64,000 nucleotides of DNA, from the NCBI GenBank assembly GCA_012103505.1, contig WLWP01000001.1, forward strand, positions 2,790,001-2,854,000, in the 5' to 3' direction. The DNA comes from Pseudomonadales bacterium. Lineage in GTDB: Bacteria > Pseudomonadota > Gammaproteobacteria > Pseudomonadales > Azotimanducaceae. Both the position numbers and the translations under genes were made by a program. Under the pieces are notes generated by a model that searched no databases, had not been told where the DNA came from, and worked only from the letters and a program-made list of their open reading frames with translations. Position 1 is the first letter of the stretch. Each line of letters opens with the position of its first letter. Of the stretch, positions 1-9,128 are shown piece by piece.

Positions 1-51
1 CGTTGGCGCGCAGCAGGGCAACCCGTCTTGAACGGCGGCAGCTAAGTCAAT

Positions 52-1179
52 CTAGAGGTCGGCGTAGACAGCCTGGTGCAAACCGGTGCCACGGGGATCG
101 CCAACGATGTAATTGTCCATTTGATTCATCACATACGACATACACAGATGTGCATCCGTATCCACGCAAACTGTCGAACCACCCGCACCGCCCCACCACA
201 GTGAGTTTGCATTTGGGCTCATCGGTATTTCAGGCGTTGGCTTCGCATAACCCATCGCAAATTGGACTGACAAGCCTAGAACCAAATCCGCTCCTTCGAC
301 TTGTGTCTGCAGAGCTCGAGCCACTGTGTTCGGCGAGAATAGTGTTTGGCCAAACGCCTTGCCGCTATTTGCCATCGCTGTTTGAGCCCGAACGATAGAA
401 CGCGCGTTACCGTGTCCGTTAGCAGCTGGGATTTCCGCCTGCCGCCATTCAGCGCTAGCAACACTCTCTGGTGGTAGGTTTAATCCGCCAAATACTCGAC
501 CGGGGATAGAATCCGGGTCCATTTCTAAGATCGGCGCTACTTCCTTAGCGGGCACAAGATCTGCAATTCGATCAAAGTGCTTTGGATCAACGCCAACATG
601 GAAGTCTGCACCCACTTTCTCTGCAACTTCTTCCCTGAAATAGGTGCCAAACGATTTACCAGTAACTCGCCGGACAACTTCGCCAATCAGATAGCCTTGA
701 GTTATTGCATGGTAGCCACTGTGGGCACCGACTTCCCACCAAGGCGCTTGGCTCGCGAGATCGGCACATGCAAGGTCCCAGTCATATAGTTCCTCTACGG
801 CCAGGGTACGACTGAATCCTGGCAGACCCGCCGAATGCGAGAGAAGGTGTTTAACACACACACCTTCCTTGCCAGCTTGCGCGAACTCCGGCCAATATTT
901 CGCAACGGGTGCATCAAGGTCGAGATCGCCCCGATCTTCAAGCATGAGTGCAACTAGAAACGTCATCGTTTTGGTCGAGGAGTAGACATTAATGATCGTA
1001 TCTTCTTGCCACGGTATGGTCCGTGCCTCATCTCGATGGCCACCCCACAGGTCCACCACGTATTCGCCCTCAAGCGTCGCAGCGAAGCTTGCCCCAACGT
1101 CGCCGTTCTCGCTGAAATTCCTTTCAAACGCTTCGCGCACCGACGCGAACCGCTCATCGCAGTATCCTTGAATCTCCAT
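52..1179 (-). CDS. Serine hydrolase, beta-lactamase/EstB-like esterase
   Basis: A 375-residue protein of the class C beta-lactamase/penicillin-binding-protein fold, a family that includes EstB-type carboxylesterases. The nucleophile motif SxxK is S67-S-T-K70 in NVYSSTKTMTF. The YxN-type position is Y156 in HSGYHAITQGY. A glycine-rich WGGAGGS near the C-terminus sits where the KTG-like motif is expected. No signal peptide is visible, so it is probably a cytoplasmic esterase rather than a periplasmic lactamase. The start is supported by AAGGAG five bases upstream of the ATG. A second member of the family lies at 5511-6785. The substrate is unknown; short-chain esters are usual for the family. 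Confidence 0.85.
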   Translation of the reverse strand: MEIQGYCDERFASVREAFERNFSENGDVGASFAATLEGEYVVDLWGGHRDEARTIPWQEDTIINVYSSTKTMTFLVALMLEDRGDLDLDAPVAKYWPEFAQAGKEGVCVKHLLSHSAGLPGFSRTLAVEELYDWDLACADLASQAPWWEVGAHSGYHAITQGYLIGEVVRRVTGKSFGTYFREEVAEKVGADFHVGVDPKHFDRIADLVPAKEVAPILEMDPDSIPGRVFGGLNLPPESVASAEWRQAEIPAANGHGNARSIVRAQTAMANSGKAFGQTLFSPNTVARALQTQVEGADLVLGLSVQFAMGYAKPTPEIPMSPNANSLWWGGAGGSTVCVDTDAHLCMSYVMNQMDNYIVGDPRGTGLHQAVYADL

Positions 1180-1317
1180 GCCCCTCTCCTTGAAAATTGT
1201 CTGCTAGTTAGCTTAGCGTCATGAACGAATGCAAGCCAGTGATGCCCAACAGGTGCGTCAACTTGCAAAGTCGGACATGCAACCCAAGTCGGGAGCCTCA
1301 AGTCGAGAATGGCTAAA

Positions 1318-1348
1318 GGTCGCCTCGCCTGTTACGGCGACCCTTTTT
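1318..1348. terminator. Stem-loop between two leftward genes
   Basis: GGTCGCC and GGCGACC form a perfect 7-bp stem with an 11-base loop. On the plus strand it is followed by CTTTTT; on the minus strand it is followed by TTTA. It lies downstream of the leftward enoyl-CoA hydratase gene and upstream of the leftward esterase gene. It probably ends transcription of the hydratase gene, although the better T-run faces the other way. Confidence 0.5.
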
Positions 1349-1397
1349 AAACTTACCGCGGATGCCGGGCACTGATCGACTTGGTTACAATTCAACG

Positions 1398-2171
1398 CTA
1401 CAGCTCTTTGAGCTTACCCCTGGCCCGTTCTTGCACTAGCAAACGACGCTCCGCGACTACCTCTGCTGGTGGGCTGCGATGTCGTCGACAAATATCGACT
1501 TCGTAGGTCATCGCATCACCCAACGCAAGATCATAGGCATGGTCTATCTGACGCTTGTACTCATTCATTACTTCCGGGACACAAGACAACATGTCTTGTG
1601 CAAGCGAGTGGCACGTCGGTAACAAGTCTTCGGCTGCTACAATCCGATTTACAAGACCCCACTCATAGGCAGTTTCTGCGGTTAAGAAGTTACCAGTCAG
1701 CGAAAGTTCTTTCGCACGTGCCAAACCGACGGCGCGAGACAAGCGCGCACCAAGTCCCCACCCCGCGATCAAGCCGACCCGCGCATGAGTATCCGCAAAT
1801 CTTGTTTCTGGGGTCACCACTAACAAGTCGCAGGACAGAGAAATTTCAAATCCGCCAGTAATAGCAACGCCGTTAATTGCGCCAATGATGGGTTTGTTCA
1901 CTGCTCGCATCAAAGAGGGCGGATCCGAGGGTTGTGGACTCTGATCACGCGAACTACTGCCCATCTCTTTAAGATCAAGTCCGGCACAAAAGCCCTTGCC
2001 CGCACCGGTCAATATAATTATACCGACATCGTCGTCGGTCCGTAACTCGGTTAGCACTTCCTGCAAAGCCCACCGTAGCTCCAGCGATAGGGCGTTCATT
2101 TGATCCGGACGATTCAAAGTCAAAGTGGCAACACCACCTTTTTTCTCAACGAGCAAGACCGACTCTGTCAT
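1398..2171 (-). CDS. Enoyl-CoA hydratase/isomerase family protein
   Basis: A 257-residue crotonase-fold protein of usual length. The two oxyanion-hole segments are clear: GKGFCAGLDLKEM at about residues 58-70 and NGVAITGGFEISLSCD at about 100-115. It should act on an enoyl-CoA or related CoA thioester in the cytoplasm, as hydratase or isomerase; the family is too broad to fix the substrate. An AGGGGA Shine-Dalgarno lies before the ATG. It is divergent from the thiolase/DUF35 pair that starts at 2326, with which it may share a catabolic role (inference). Another crotonase, not an obvious close copy, lies at 54162-54917. Confidence 0.9.
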   Translation of the reverse strand: MTESVLLVEKKGGVATLTLNRPDQMNALSLELRWALQEVLTELRTDDDVGIIILTGAGKGFCAGLDLKEMGSSSRDQSPQPSDPPSLMRAVNKPIIGAINGVAITGGFEISLSCDLLVVTPETRFADTHARVGLIAGWGLGARLSRAVGLARAKELSLTGNFLTAETAYEWGLVNRIVAAEDLLPTCHSLAQDMLSCVPEVMNEYKRQIDHAYDLALGDAMTYEVDICRRHRSPPAEVVAERRLLVQERARGKLKEL

Positions 2172-2325
2172 CTCAATCCCCTATTAGTCATTTATATAAA
2201 CAAAACCACATTTGTATAGCTCCGGCAAGACAGACCAGAATTTGCATAGTCAGGCAGGTCCATGGAAAGATCCCAGCTCCACAGCAAACGATCTTCAACA
2301 TCACAACAGCCCAAGGTGGTAAAAA

Positions 2326-3501
2326 TTGTCAGTTAATCTGAGGGGAAGTGTCGCAATAGTCGGCATGGGGGAAACAGAAGTTGGTGTATTACGCGGCCAA
2401 GGATCCACAGAGCTCTGTGCAGAAGCCGCACGACGCGCTTTGCTCGACGCGGCGATAACGAAAGCAGATATCGACGGCCTCGTGACCTGTAATCCCTGGG
2501 TCGAGCCGCATTTGTACCACGCGGAAATGTTTTCAGAGTATATGCAGATATTCCCAAGTTTCTGCATGACACTAAACGCAGGAGGTGCAACAACGCTCAC
2601 TGCCGTCCTCCGAGCTGCAAGTGCCATAGTGACAGGTGTGTGCGATACGGTGTTGATCACACACGGAGATAATCCACGTAGTGGCATGACTGGTGCAGAG
2701 ACAGGTGCCAAGATGACCACAACCATGAACCCGCAATTTGAACTGCCTTATGGTGTTCCTCTTACAAATGGTTATGGCATGGCAGCCCGGGCGCACATGC
2801 ATGAATACGGCACGACCTCTGAACAGTTTGCACAAGTTGCAGTCTCAGCAAGAAGACACGCCAGCCTGAACCCAGCCGCAGAAATGCGCGACCCCATCAC
2901 GATTGACGATGTCCTCAACTCTACTGTCGTAGCTGATCCTTTGCATGCGCTTGACTGTTCGCTGTGGTCAGACGGTGGCGGCGCAGTCATCGTGGTTGCT
3001 GCCGAACGCGCTAAAGACTTTCCAAACAAACCTGTCTACTTTCTAGGTTGCGGTGAAGGTCACTGGCACGAGCACTTGTTCCAGGCACGGTCCTTGACCA
3101 CCACAGCCGCAAGTGAGTCCGGACCTCGAGCGTTTACGATGGCGGGTCTTGGTCCAAAGGACATGGACTTCGCTCAGGTATACGACTGCTTTACCCCGGT
3201 TGCGATCATGGAACTCGAAGATCTCGGATTCTGCGCCAAAGGTGAGGGTGGCAGCTTTGTGGAAAATGGCAATATCGAGCTCAGTGGTACCATCCCAGTC
3301 AACACACATGGGGGTCTCCTTTCCCACTCCCACACCGGACACCCGGGCACAATGTTTGCATTGACTGAAACAGTGACACAACTACGCGGTACGGGCGGAG
3401 AGCGCCAAGTTCCAGAGGCTGAAGTTGGTCTCGTGCACGGCCAAGGGGGCGTGATATCCAGTCACGCAACACTAATTCTGGGTACGGAGGCCACATTATG
3501 A
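2326..3501 (+). CDS. Thiolase-fold lipid-transfer/acetyltransferase-like protein
   Basis: A 391-residue thiolase-superfamily protein of the SCP-x/Ltp type, read from TTG with AAGGTGG upstream. The position of the usual nucleophilic cysteine (NNCSTG in SCP-x thiolases) reads LNAGGA (residues 83-88), and the C-terminal CxGxG loop reads HGQGGVISSH, so both classical cysteines appear absent. YDCFTP (Tyr286) and the HSHTGHPG histidine loop (about 333-341) are present. Loss of the Cys is known in the Ltp2-type retro-aldolases that work with a DUF35 protein in steroid side-chain degradation. The next gene overlaps it by four bases and encodes DUF35, so the two products very likely form one complex. 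Condensing versus aldolase activity cannot be settled here. Confidence 0.85.
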   Translation: MSVNLRGSVAIVGMGETEVGVLRGQGSTELCAEAARRALLDAAITKADIDGLVTCNPWVEPHLYHAEMFSEYMQIFPSFCMTLNAGGATTLTAVLRAASAIVTGVCDTVLITHGDNPRSGMTGAETGAKMTTTMNPQFELPYGVPLTNGYGMAARAHMHEYGTTSEQFAQVAVSARRHASLNPAAEMRDPITIDDVLNSTVVADPLHALDCSLWSDGGGAVIVVAAERAKDFPNKPVYFLGCGEGHWHEHLFQARSLTTTAASESGPRAFTMAGLGPKDMDFAQVYDCFTPVAIMELEDLGFCAKGEGGSFVENGNIELSGTIPVNTHGGLLSHSHTGHPGTMFALTETVTQLRGTGGERQVPEAEVGLVHGQGGVISSHATLILGTEATL

Positions 3502-3905
3502 GTAACAAACCAATTCCCAAGCCAACGCCAGAAACGGCGAACTTTTGGTCCGGCTGTGCAGCGGGCGAACTTCGCCTGCAGCACTGTACGAGTTGTGGCC
3601 ATGTGCAATACCCACCTCGCAAACTTTGCTCAGGCTGTTTTAGTCAAGACGTTGAATGGCGACGGGCGTCAGGGCACGGCAAGATCCGTAGCTGGAGTGT
3701 TGTCATCGCTCCAGGCGCGCCCGGTTTCGAAGCCGAGGTCCCGTTTATCAGCGCGTTGATCGCGCTCGACGAGGGTCCGACAATGCTCTCCGTGTTACGC
3801 GAGTGCGCAGCAGCAGATGTGGAATTTGAGCAGCCCGTCGAGGTCATTTTCGAACAACGTGGTGAACAGTACGTGCCTTACTTCAAACCAGCATCCACCA
3901 CATAG
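3498..3905 (+). CDS. DUF35 Zn-ribbon/OB-fold protein, thiolase partner
   Basis: A 135-residue protein with an N-terminal zinc ribbon (C30-x2-C33 and C44-x2-C47 in QHCTSCGHVQYPPRKLCSGC) and a C-terminal OB-fold-like half. This is the two-domain DUF35 layout (ChsH2/PhlB type) in which the OB domain binds acyl-CoA and the protein serves as an essential subunit of a thiolase-like enzyme. The start codon overlaps the thiolase stop (ATGA), which supports translational coupling and a complex with that protein. Length is normal and all four cysteines are intact. Confidence 0.9.
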   Translation: MSNKPIPKPTPETANFWSGCAAGELRLQHCTSCGHVQYPPRKLCSGCFSQDVEWRRASGHGKIRSWSVVIAPGAPGFEAEVPFISALIALDEGPTMLSVLRECAAADVEFEQPVEVIFEQRGEQYVPYFKPASTT

Positions 3906-3934
3906 CGCATCGCCAACCACATCCGAGTCAACGA

Positions 3935-5365
3935 ATGTCCAAACGGCCTAATATCGTCTTTATCTTTGCCGACCAACATCGTCATGACGCATTGGGTTGT
4001 GCCGGGAACGAGATCATACAAACTCCGAACCTCGATCGCTTGGCCACCAGTGGCGTGAGATTTGCAAACACGTGGTGTCAGTCACCTATCTGCCAGCCTT
4101 CTCGCGCTGCCTTGATCACTGGGCGTTATCCGCACGAATTAGGCGTGATGCGCAACTTTGGACCAGATATGGACAGTAGCTGGCCCACATTCATGAAGCA
4201 GCTTCAAAACGCTGGCTACAACACGGCTAACATAGGCAAAACTCATTACTACGCAGAAGGACTGAGCGAACCAGACGGAAAAAAGGACATGCGCGAGCAC
4301 GCTGCAAGAGTTGCAGAGTTCGGTTTCGACCACGTGGTCGAAGAATTTGATCGATACGTACACGCCATGGATGGGGTCGACACGCCGTACACGGGTTATT
4401 TGAAGTCGGAGGGTGTTTACGAGACCTATCGCGATCAAATCAAATCTATATGGCGGTTGACCGACCAACACTGGAACGGTGTAACAAGCCCACTCACAAA
4501 GGAACAAGACTTAACAAGCTTTCTTACACGAGAGGCACAGTCGTGGCTCGCCAGGCAAACCGAGGCAGATCCTTTCTTTCTACAGCTTTCTTACGTACAA
4601 CCCCATGTGCCGCTGATGGGTGACCCGGAGTGGGCTGACTATTACAAAGAAGCGATCATCCCAAGGGGTCCAACAAGCACAAACGATCACGCTGCTCCTG
4701 TTTGGCAAGACTATCTCTCTTGGTGCGGACACCATGCCAATGCACATCTCCTGAGTGATGACTACGTGTTAACAGGAGCGCGCCAGTATTACGCCATGAT
4801 CTCCCTTATCGACGAATCTATCGGCCAATTGCTCGAACAGCTTAAAAGCCAATCGATGCTCGAGGACACCTGGATTATCTACAGTTCCGATCACGGCGAG
4901 ATGCTCGGCGATCATGGCCTCATGGCCAAATTCAACTTCTACAAAAGCTCTGTCCAAGTACCGCTCATCATCCGCCCTGCCGGGGGCTGCGAACAATCCA
5001 CAAGCGAGTCGTTGGCAGCAGTCGTTGATATCGGTCCTACTCTCTTGGACGTGGCGGGCGCACAGCCTCTGGATAAGATACGGGGTCGCTCTCTCCTACC
5101 CGTGATCACCGAACAAAAAGATGTGCACGAAACGCTGTTTAGCGAGATTCAGAAACAATCCCGCGAAGAAAAAGCGCCTACCTTCCGGGCCGTTAGAAAC
5201 AGTCGCTATCGACTCACCGTAGAAACAAATACAAATACACCTTGCGAGCTCTTTGATTTGCATGAAGACCCATACGAGCTGAACAATCGAGCATCTGATC
5301 CGGAATTCAAAGCGCTGCGTTCAGAGCTCATAGACCTGCTATCCGCGGAGGTCACAACGGCTTAA
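3935..5365 (+). CDS. Sulfatase (formylglycine-dependent)
   Basis: A 476-residue type I sulfatase. The metal-binding DQ pair is at residues 13-14. The sulfatase signature CQPSRAALITGRYPHE begins at Cys53, the residue converted to formylglycine by a maturation enzyme (none in this window). DHGEMLGDHG and the following Lys region (KFNFYKSS) supply further metal and sulfate ligands. No signal peptide is visible, so cytoplasmic hydrolysis of an organic sulfate ester is likely. It follows DUF35 by 29 bases and may share its transcript. The substrate (alkyl, aryl, choline or sterol sulfate) cannot be assigned from sequence; the neighbours make a sulfated lipid or steroid conceivable. Confidence 0.88.
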   Translation: MSKRPNIVFIFADQHRHDALGCAGNEIIQTPNLDRLATSGVRFANTWCQSPICQPSRAALITGRYPHELGVMRNFGPDMDSSWPTFMKQLQNAGYNTANIGKTHYYAEGLSEPDGKKDMREHAARVAEFGFDHVVEEFDRYVHAMDGVDTPYTGYLKSEGVYETYRDQIKSIWRLTDQHWNGVTSPLTKEQDLTSFLTREAQSWLARQTEADPFFLQLSYVQPHVPLMGDPEWADYYKEAIIPRGPTSTNDHAAPVWQDYLSWCGHHANAHLLSDDYVLTGARQYYAMISLIDESIGQLLEQLKSQSMLEDTWIIYSSDHGEMLGDHGLMAKFNFYKSSVQVPLIIRPAGGCEQSTSESLAAVVDIGPTLLDVAGAQPLDKIRGRSLLPVITEQKDVHETLFSEIQKQSREEKAPTFRAVRNSRYRLTVETNTNTPCELFDLHEDPYELNNRASDPEFKALRSELIDLLSAEVTTA

Positions 5366-5510
5366 AGATGGTCCCGGCTATCGCTCAAAGCCAATAAGCG
5401 TCCGTACGGGATTGTCTCGGTACTTCATAGCCACGCCTTTAGCTTTGATTGCAGCCTGAAACTGACACAAAACAGTTAGAATCACGCATAACATATGAAT
5501 TAGGTGGCAC

Positions 5511-6785
5511 ATGAACAATCGACCATCGATTGAAGGCACAGTTGCATCGGGATTTGAGCGCGTGCGCGATTTGTACAACCACAATATGCACACGCTGCTT
5601 GAGCGAAACACCCAGCTTTGTGTCTACCATCGCGGTGAGAAGGTGGTAGATCTCTGGGGTAGCGCCATTGGTGACACAAGTTTTACGCCAGATACCCTCG
5701 TGAATGTGTTTTCCAGCGGCAAGAGTCTCGAGTCTATCGCGATGGCGTCATTAGTGAACGAAGGTAGGTTGGATTACGGCGCGAAAGTTACGGACTACTG
5801 GCCCGAGTTCGGTGCCAACGGTAAAAGTGAAACCACAGTCGCTGACGTCATGCGTCACGAGGGGGGTATGGCCTCTTTCGAAGTTAGTCTAAATCCGGAG
5901 GACTTGCTGCCTAAGAACATCAAACAGAACAAAATTGGTGCCTTGATCGAGCAACACGATCAAAAGTTTCGAGCACCAGACAAGCCCCGCGAATACCACG
6001 GATTAACGCGAGGTTGGATCGTTAATGAGATATTTCGGCGGATAGACCCTAACGGTCGAACCATCGGCGAATACTTGCAGGAAGATCTCGCAGGTCCGCT
6101 TGGCGCTGACGTGGTTATCGGCGTTCAGGAAGCAGATCTAGACAGACGCAGTCCTGTAGTTTTTCCAGGTCCAGCGCGCATACTTGGCGAGAGTCTTCGC
6201 CCTAAAGCTCTCGGCCGAAAAATGGAACGCAACATTTTTGAATTGGCTGGCTTGTTAGGAGGTATGCGATCAACACTTCAAGGTGGTTCCCGTAAGAACG
6301 CGCCATCTGCGTTCGAGGGTCCCAAAAGACTCCCCGACTTCAATTCACCCGAGATCGCGATGGGCGAAACACCATCAGCAAATGCTAATTGTACAGCCCG
6401 AGGCCTCGCCAAAGTTGCGGCGATGATGTCTATGGGTGGTAAATGGGGCAACGAAGAGTTCTTGAACGAAGAAGCGTGGCAAGCCGTGCACGGTGAAGTG
6501 CTTGATGGAGAAATGGGTTTCGCCTCCGCTCACTTTAGCCAAGGTGGCCTCGCCCATTTTGGTCATCTCTCAGAACAGAGCACACCAACTGATCGCCGTC
6601 TCAATGAAGGACGTGAAGGCTTCTACGGTTGGATGGGGCTGGGCGGATCATTGTTCCAATGGCACCCTGAACTTCAAATCGGGTTCGGTTATGTACCGAC
6701 CTCACTCAATGCCATCGATTTTGTCAACGAACGCGGCAAGAGCTACCAGGCAGAAGTGTTGAATTGTGTCCGCAACTTAGTCTGA
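5511..6785 (+). CDS. Serine hydrolase, beta-lactamase/EstB-like esterase
   Basis: A 424-residue beta-lactamase-fold hydrolase. The SxxK nucleophile motif is S68-S-G-K71 in NVFSSGKSLES, and the Tyr motif is Y162 in REYHGLTRGW. Sequence around these motifs (YWPEFGANGK against YWPEFAQAGK) shows it is a paralogue of the protein at 52-1179, longer by about 50 residues in the lid and C-terminal parts. No signal peptide is visible. The 3' end overlaps by nine bases the convergent small membrane-protein gene. The role is presumably ester hydrolysis; the substrate is unknown. Confidence 0.82.
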   Translation: MNNRPSIEGTVASGFERVRDLYNHNMHTLLERNTQLCVYHRGEKVVDLWGSAIGDTSFTPDTLVNVFSSGKSLESIAMASLVNEGRLDYGAKVTDYWPEFGANGKSETTVADVMRHEGGMASFEVSLNPEDLLPKNIKQNKIGALIEQHDQKFRAPDKPREYHGLTRGWIVNEIFRRIDPNGRTIGEYLQEDLAGPLGADVVIGVQEADLDRRSPVVFPGPARILGESLRPKALGRKMERNIFELAGLLGGMRSTLQGGSRKNAPSAFEGPKRLPDFNSPEIAMGETPSANANCTARGLAKVAAMMSMGGKWGNEEFLNEEAWQAVHGEVLDGEMGFASAHFSQGGLAHFGHLSEQSTPTDRRLNEGREGFYGWMGLGGSLFQWHPELQIGFGYVPTSLNAIDFVNERGKSYQAEVLNCVRNLV

Positions 6786-7064
6786 AGAGCGACTAAATTT
6801 GGACTTAAACCAGCCTTTAATGGCAGCCCAGCTATTGCGAATCACTGCTGCTATTTCAGGTCCCAGAAGCGGCATTGCACACCACCAAGCAATCTCAGCA
6901 AACACGATTAGACCGCCGGTCCAGACCCCCTTATCCGTCAGCTCCATAGGTAGGAAGGGGACGACCGGGAGCGCGAGCCAAGCCAAGCAGGATAACGTGA
7001 TCAAAACCCAGCCGAGCCATTGCCGTATCGTTAACTCACGCAGCAGAGGATAACGGTCTAGCAC
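6777..7064 (-). CDS. Small two-helix membrane protein (transporter-suffix-like)
   Basis: A 95-residue protein with two hydrophobic segments, about residues 17-38 (WVLITLSCLAWLALPVVPFL) and 47-70, followed by a basic tail. The pattern resembles the short 'transporter suffix domain' family, stand-alone small membrane proteins of unknown function. It is divergent from the substrate-binding-protein gene at 7107, with only 42 bases between the starts, and its end overlaps the upstream esterase gene. I know of no experimentally defined role. Confidence 0.6.
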   Translation of the reverse strand: MLDRYPLLRELTIRQWLGWVLITLSCLAWLALPVVPFLPMELTDKGVWTGGLIVFAEIAWWCAMPLLGPEIAAVIRNSWAAIKGWFKSKFSRSSD

Positions 7065-7106
7065 CGAAGTCGGTCCATTCGAGGGTCCAAAATTCTATCA
7101 GTCGTC

Positions 7107-9122
7107 ATGTCTCCAGAGCCGCTTCGGTTGTTTCATACGTGGTCTCAGTTTGAACCGTTCGGTAGGATGAACGGCTATGACAATCTCCTCCCTTCGACGC
7201 TCTTGGTCAACTTTTTGAAGTTGTCTTGGTTCGCGACCTGTTTCGCCTTAATGCTAGCGAACGTAGTGTATGCCGAACAGTCAAATTGGCCGGAGGCATG
7301 GTTTAAACCCGCGCAGACCGCTGGCCAGCTCAACATCAACACCTTCACTCAGAGCCCAAGTCTCGACGGCCTCGGGCTCCCTACAGTCGAACACCGGCTT
7401 CCCGACAATCCTGTTGTATTGGTTCCACTCGATGACATTGGACGCCATGGCGGAACCGCTCGAATCATCTCGCTAGATTCCGGCATGCTGTACAGCCCTG
7501 AGGGCTTAGTGACAATTTCGCCAGACCACAAGAGCATCCTGCCGAATCTGGCTGAATCTTGGCGGTACAGCGAGGATGGTCTGCAACTCACGATGAAACT
7601 CAGAAAGGGATTGAAGTGGTCAGATGGACAACCCTTGACCGCAGCAGATTGCTTGTTCATGACCAATGACTTGCAACTAAACCCGGACTACCAACCTGTC
7701 ACCCCCCTTATTTTAAGAGGACTAGAACTCACAGCACCAGATCCGTGGACGCTTGTCTACAAGTTCGATCAGCCGAGCCCTTTATTTATTAACTACATGG
7801 CGCAAGTGCCGGAGCTCTTTTTGGCGCCGAAGCATTACTTTGCTCAACATCACCCGAGGTATAGCGACGCAGAACAAATATCAGAGCGAATGCGGGAAAA
7901 GGGTTTTATCTCCTGGTCAACGTTTATCCGCGCGAACCTGCAATTGCGTATCGAAGATTCTATCGAAAAACCGACAGTTCGCGCTTTCAAACCGAGCAAG
8001 TTCACACCAACGGTCAATCGTTATGATCGAAACCCTTACTATTTCAAGGTGGACCCCGAAGGCCAACAACTTCCTTATATCGATACGATCGAGGCAGAAA
8101 TCGTCAGCGAAGGCGCGGTTGCGGTAGCAAAGGCATCGAATGGTCAACTGGACTTCGCAGCATTTACGATGCCTACACAAGACATTCCACTGCTCAAACT
8201 TGGCGAGCTGAGTAGTGACATCAAAGTAAACATTTGGCGGCGCCTACATGGCAGTGATCTGGTCATACAACCCAACTACAACCACAGCAACGAAAAACTA
8301 CAAACACTTTATTGGGATGTGAGGTTTAGACGGGCACTGTCGATCGCCATCAATCGCATAGAGATGAACGACATCATCTACTTTGGTCGCGGTACACCAC
8401 GCCAAGTCACAGTCATTCCCGAGAGTGACTACTTCGAGGCACATTTCGCCACTGCGTATACGCAGTTCGACACAACGGAAGCTAACAAGCTGCTCGACGA
8501 ACTAAAACTGTACGACACGGATGGCGATGATCTACGCGAATACGCCGACGGCAGCAAGCTAACCATTACTGTCGAGTACGTTGACACGGAAACACCGAAA
8601 CAGATGTCCATGGAACTTATCGTAGGCTACTGGCAAGCGGTTGGGATAGATGTTCGTCAAAAACTCATCGACCGCGGACTGCAGTACGTCCGCGCAATCG
8701 CTGGTGAGATGGAGATGACGGTGTGGCACGCGGATCGCACGACCGACGTCCTGTTTCCGATTACTCCTGACTTTTGGGTACCTCGCGTCATCGCTGCGAG
8801 CACCTCTATGTGGAACGAATGGGCTCGCTGGCACCTCACCGAGGGACGTTTGGGCGAACCTCCACCGCCTGAGATCAAACAGCTGCAAGACTGGGCTGAC
8901 CAGCTCTCTAAGACCTTGAAACAATCTGAGCGCATTCGGCTGGGCAAGTTGATTCTGGCTTCAAATGCGGAAAATGTTTGGTCCATCGGTACGATTGGGT
9001 TAGCTCCACATCCGGTGGTTGTATCGGAGCGGTTAAAAAATGTTGTAGAGGAAGGCCTTTGGGGGTGGGACACTCGCTGGACGCTGCCGTATCACCCAGC
9101 TACTTGGTACCTCGACCGGTGA
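7107..9122 (+). CDS. ABC transporter substrate-binding protein, family 5
   Basis: An extracytoplasmic solute-binding protein of the oligopeptide/dipeptide type (SBP_bac_5). A signal-peptide core, KLSWFATCFALMLANVVYA, ends at about residue 55 of the longest frame with a likely VYA-EQ cleavage site. The true start is therefore probably later than the first ATG: an ATG at 7167 or a TTG near 7203 would give a normal leader. Typical family stretches include LTMKLRKGLKWSDGQPLTA and FRRALSIAINRIEMN. No permease or ATPase gene is nearby, so the protein is an orphan that must dock with a transporter encoded elsewhere. The ligand is unknown. Confidence 0.85.
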   Translation: MSPEPLRLFHTWSQFEPFGRMNGYDNLLPSTLLVNFLKLSWFATCFALMLANVVYAEQSNWPEAWFKPAQTAGQLNINTFTQSPSLDGLGLPTVEHRLPDNPVVLVPLDDIGRHGGTARIISLDSGMLYSPEGLVTISPDHKSILPNLAESWRYSEDGLQLTMKLRKGLKWSDGQPLTAADCLFMTNDLQLNPDYQPVTPLILRGLELTAPDPWTLVYKFDQPSPLFINYMAQVPELFLAPKHYFAQHHPRYSDAEQISERMREKGFISWSTFIRANLQLRIEDSIEKPTVRAFKPSKFTPTVNRYDRNPYYFKVDPEGQQLPYIDTIEAEIVSEGAVAVAKASNGQLDFAAFTMPTQDIPLLKLGELSSDIKVNIWRRLHGSDLVIQPNYNHSNEKLQTLYWDVRFRRALSIAINRIEMNDIIYFGRGTPRQVTVIPESDYFEAHFATAYTQFDTTEANKLLDELKLYDTDGDDLREYADGSKLTITVEYVDTETPKQMSMELIVGYWQAVGIDVRQKLIDRGLQYVRAIAGEMEMTVWHADRTTDVLFPITPDFWVPRVIAASTSMWNEWARWHLTEGRLGEPPPPEIKQLQDWADQLSKTLKQSERIRLGKLILASNAENVWSIGTIGLAPHPVVVSERLKNVVEEGLWGWDTRWTLPYHPATWYLDR

Positions 9123-9128
9123 CAAACA

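Noticed and set aside
1..51. Edge fragment: a plus-strand frame ending with TAA at 43-45, and an open minus-strand frame
   Set aside because: Too short to decide whether either is the end or part of a gene.
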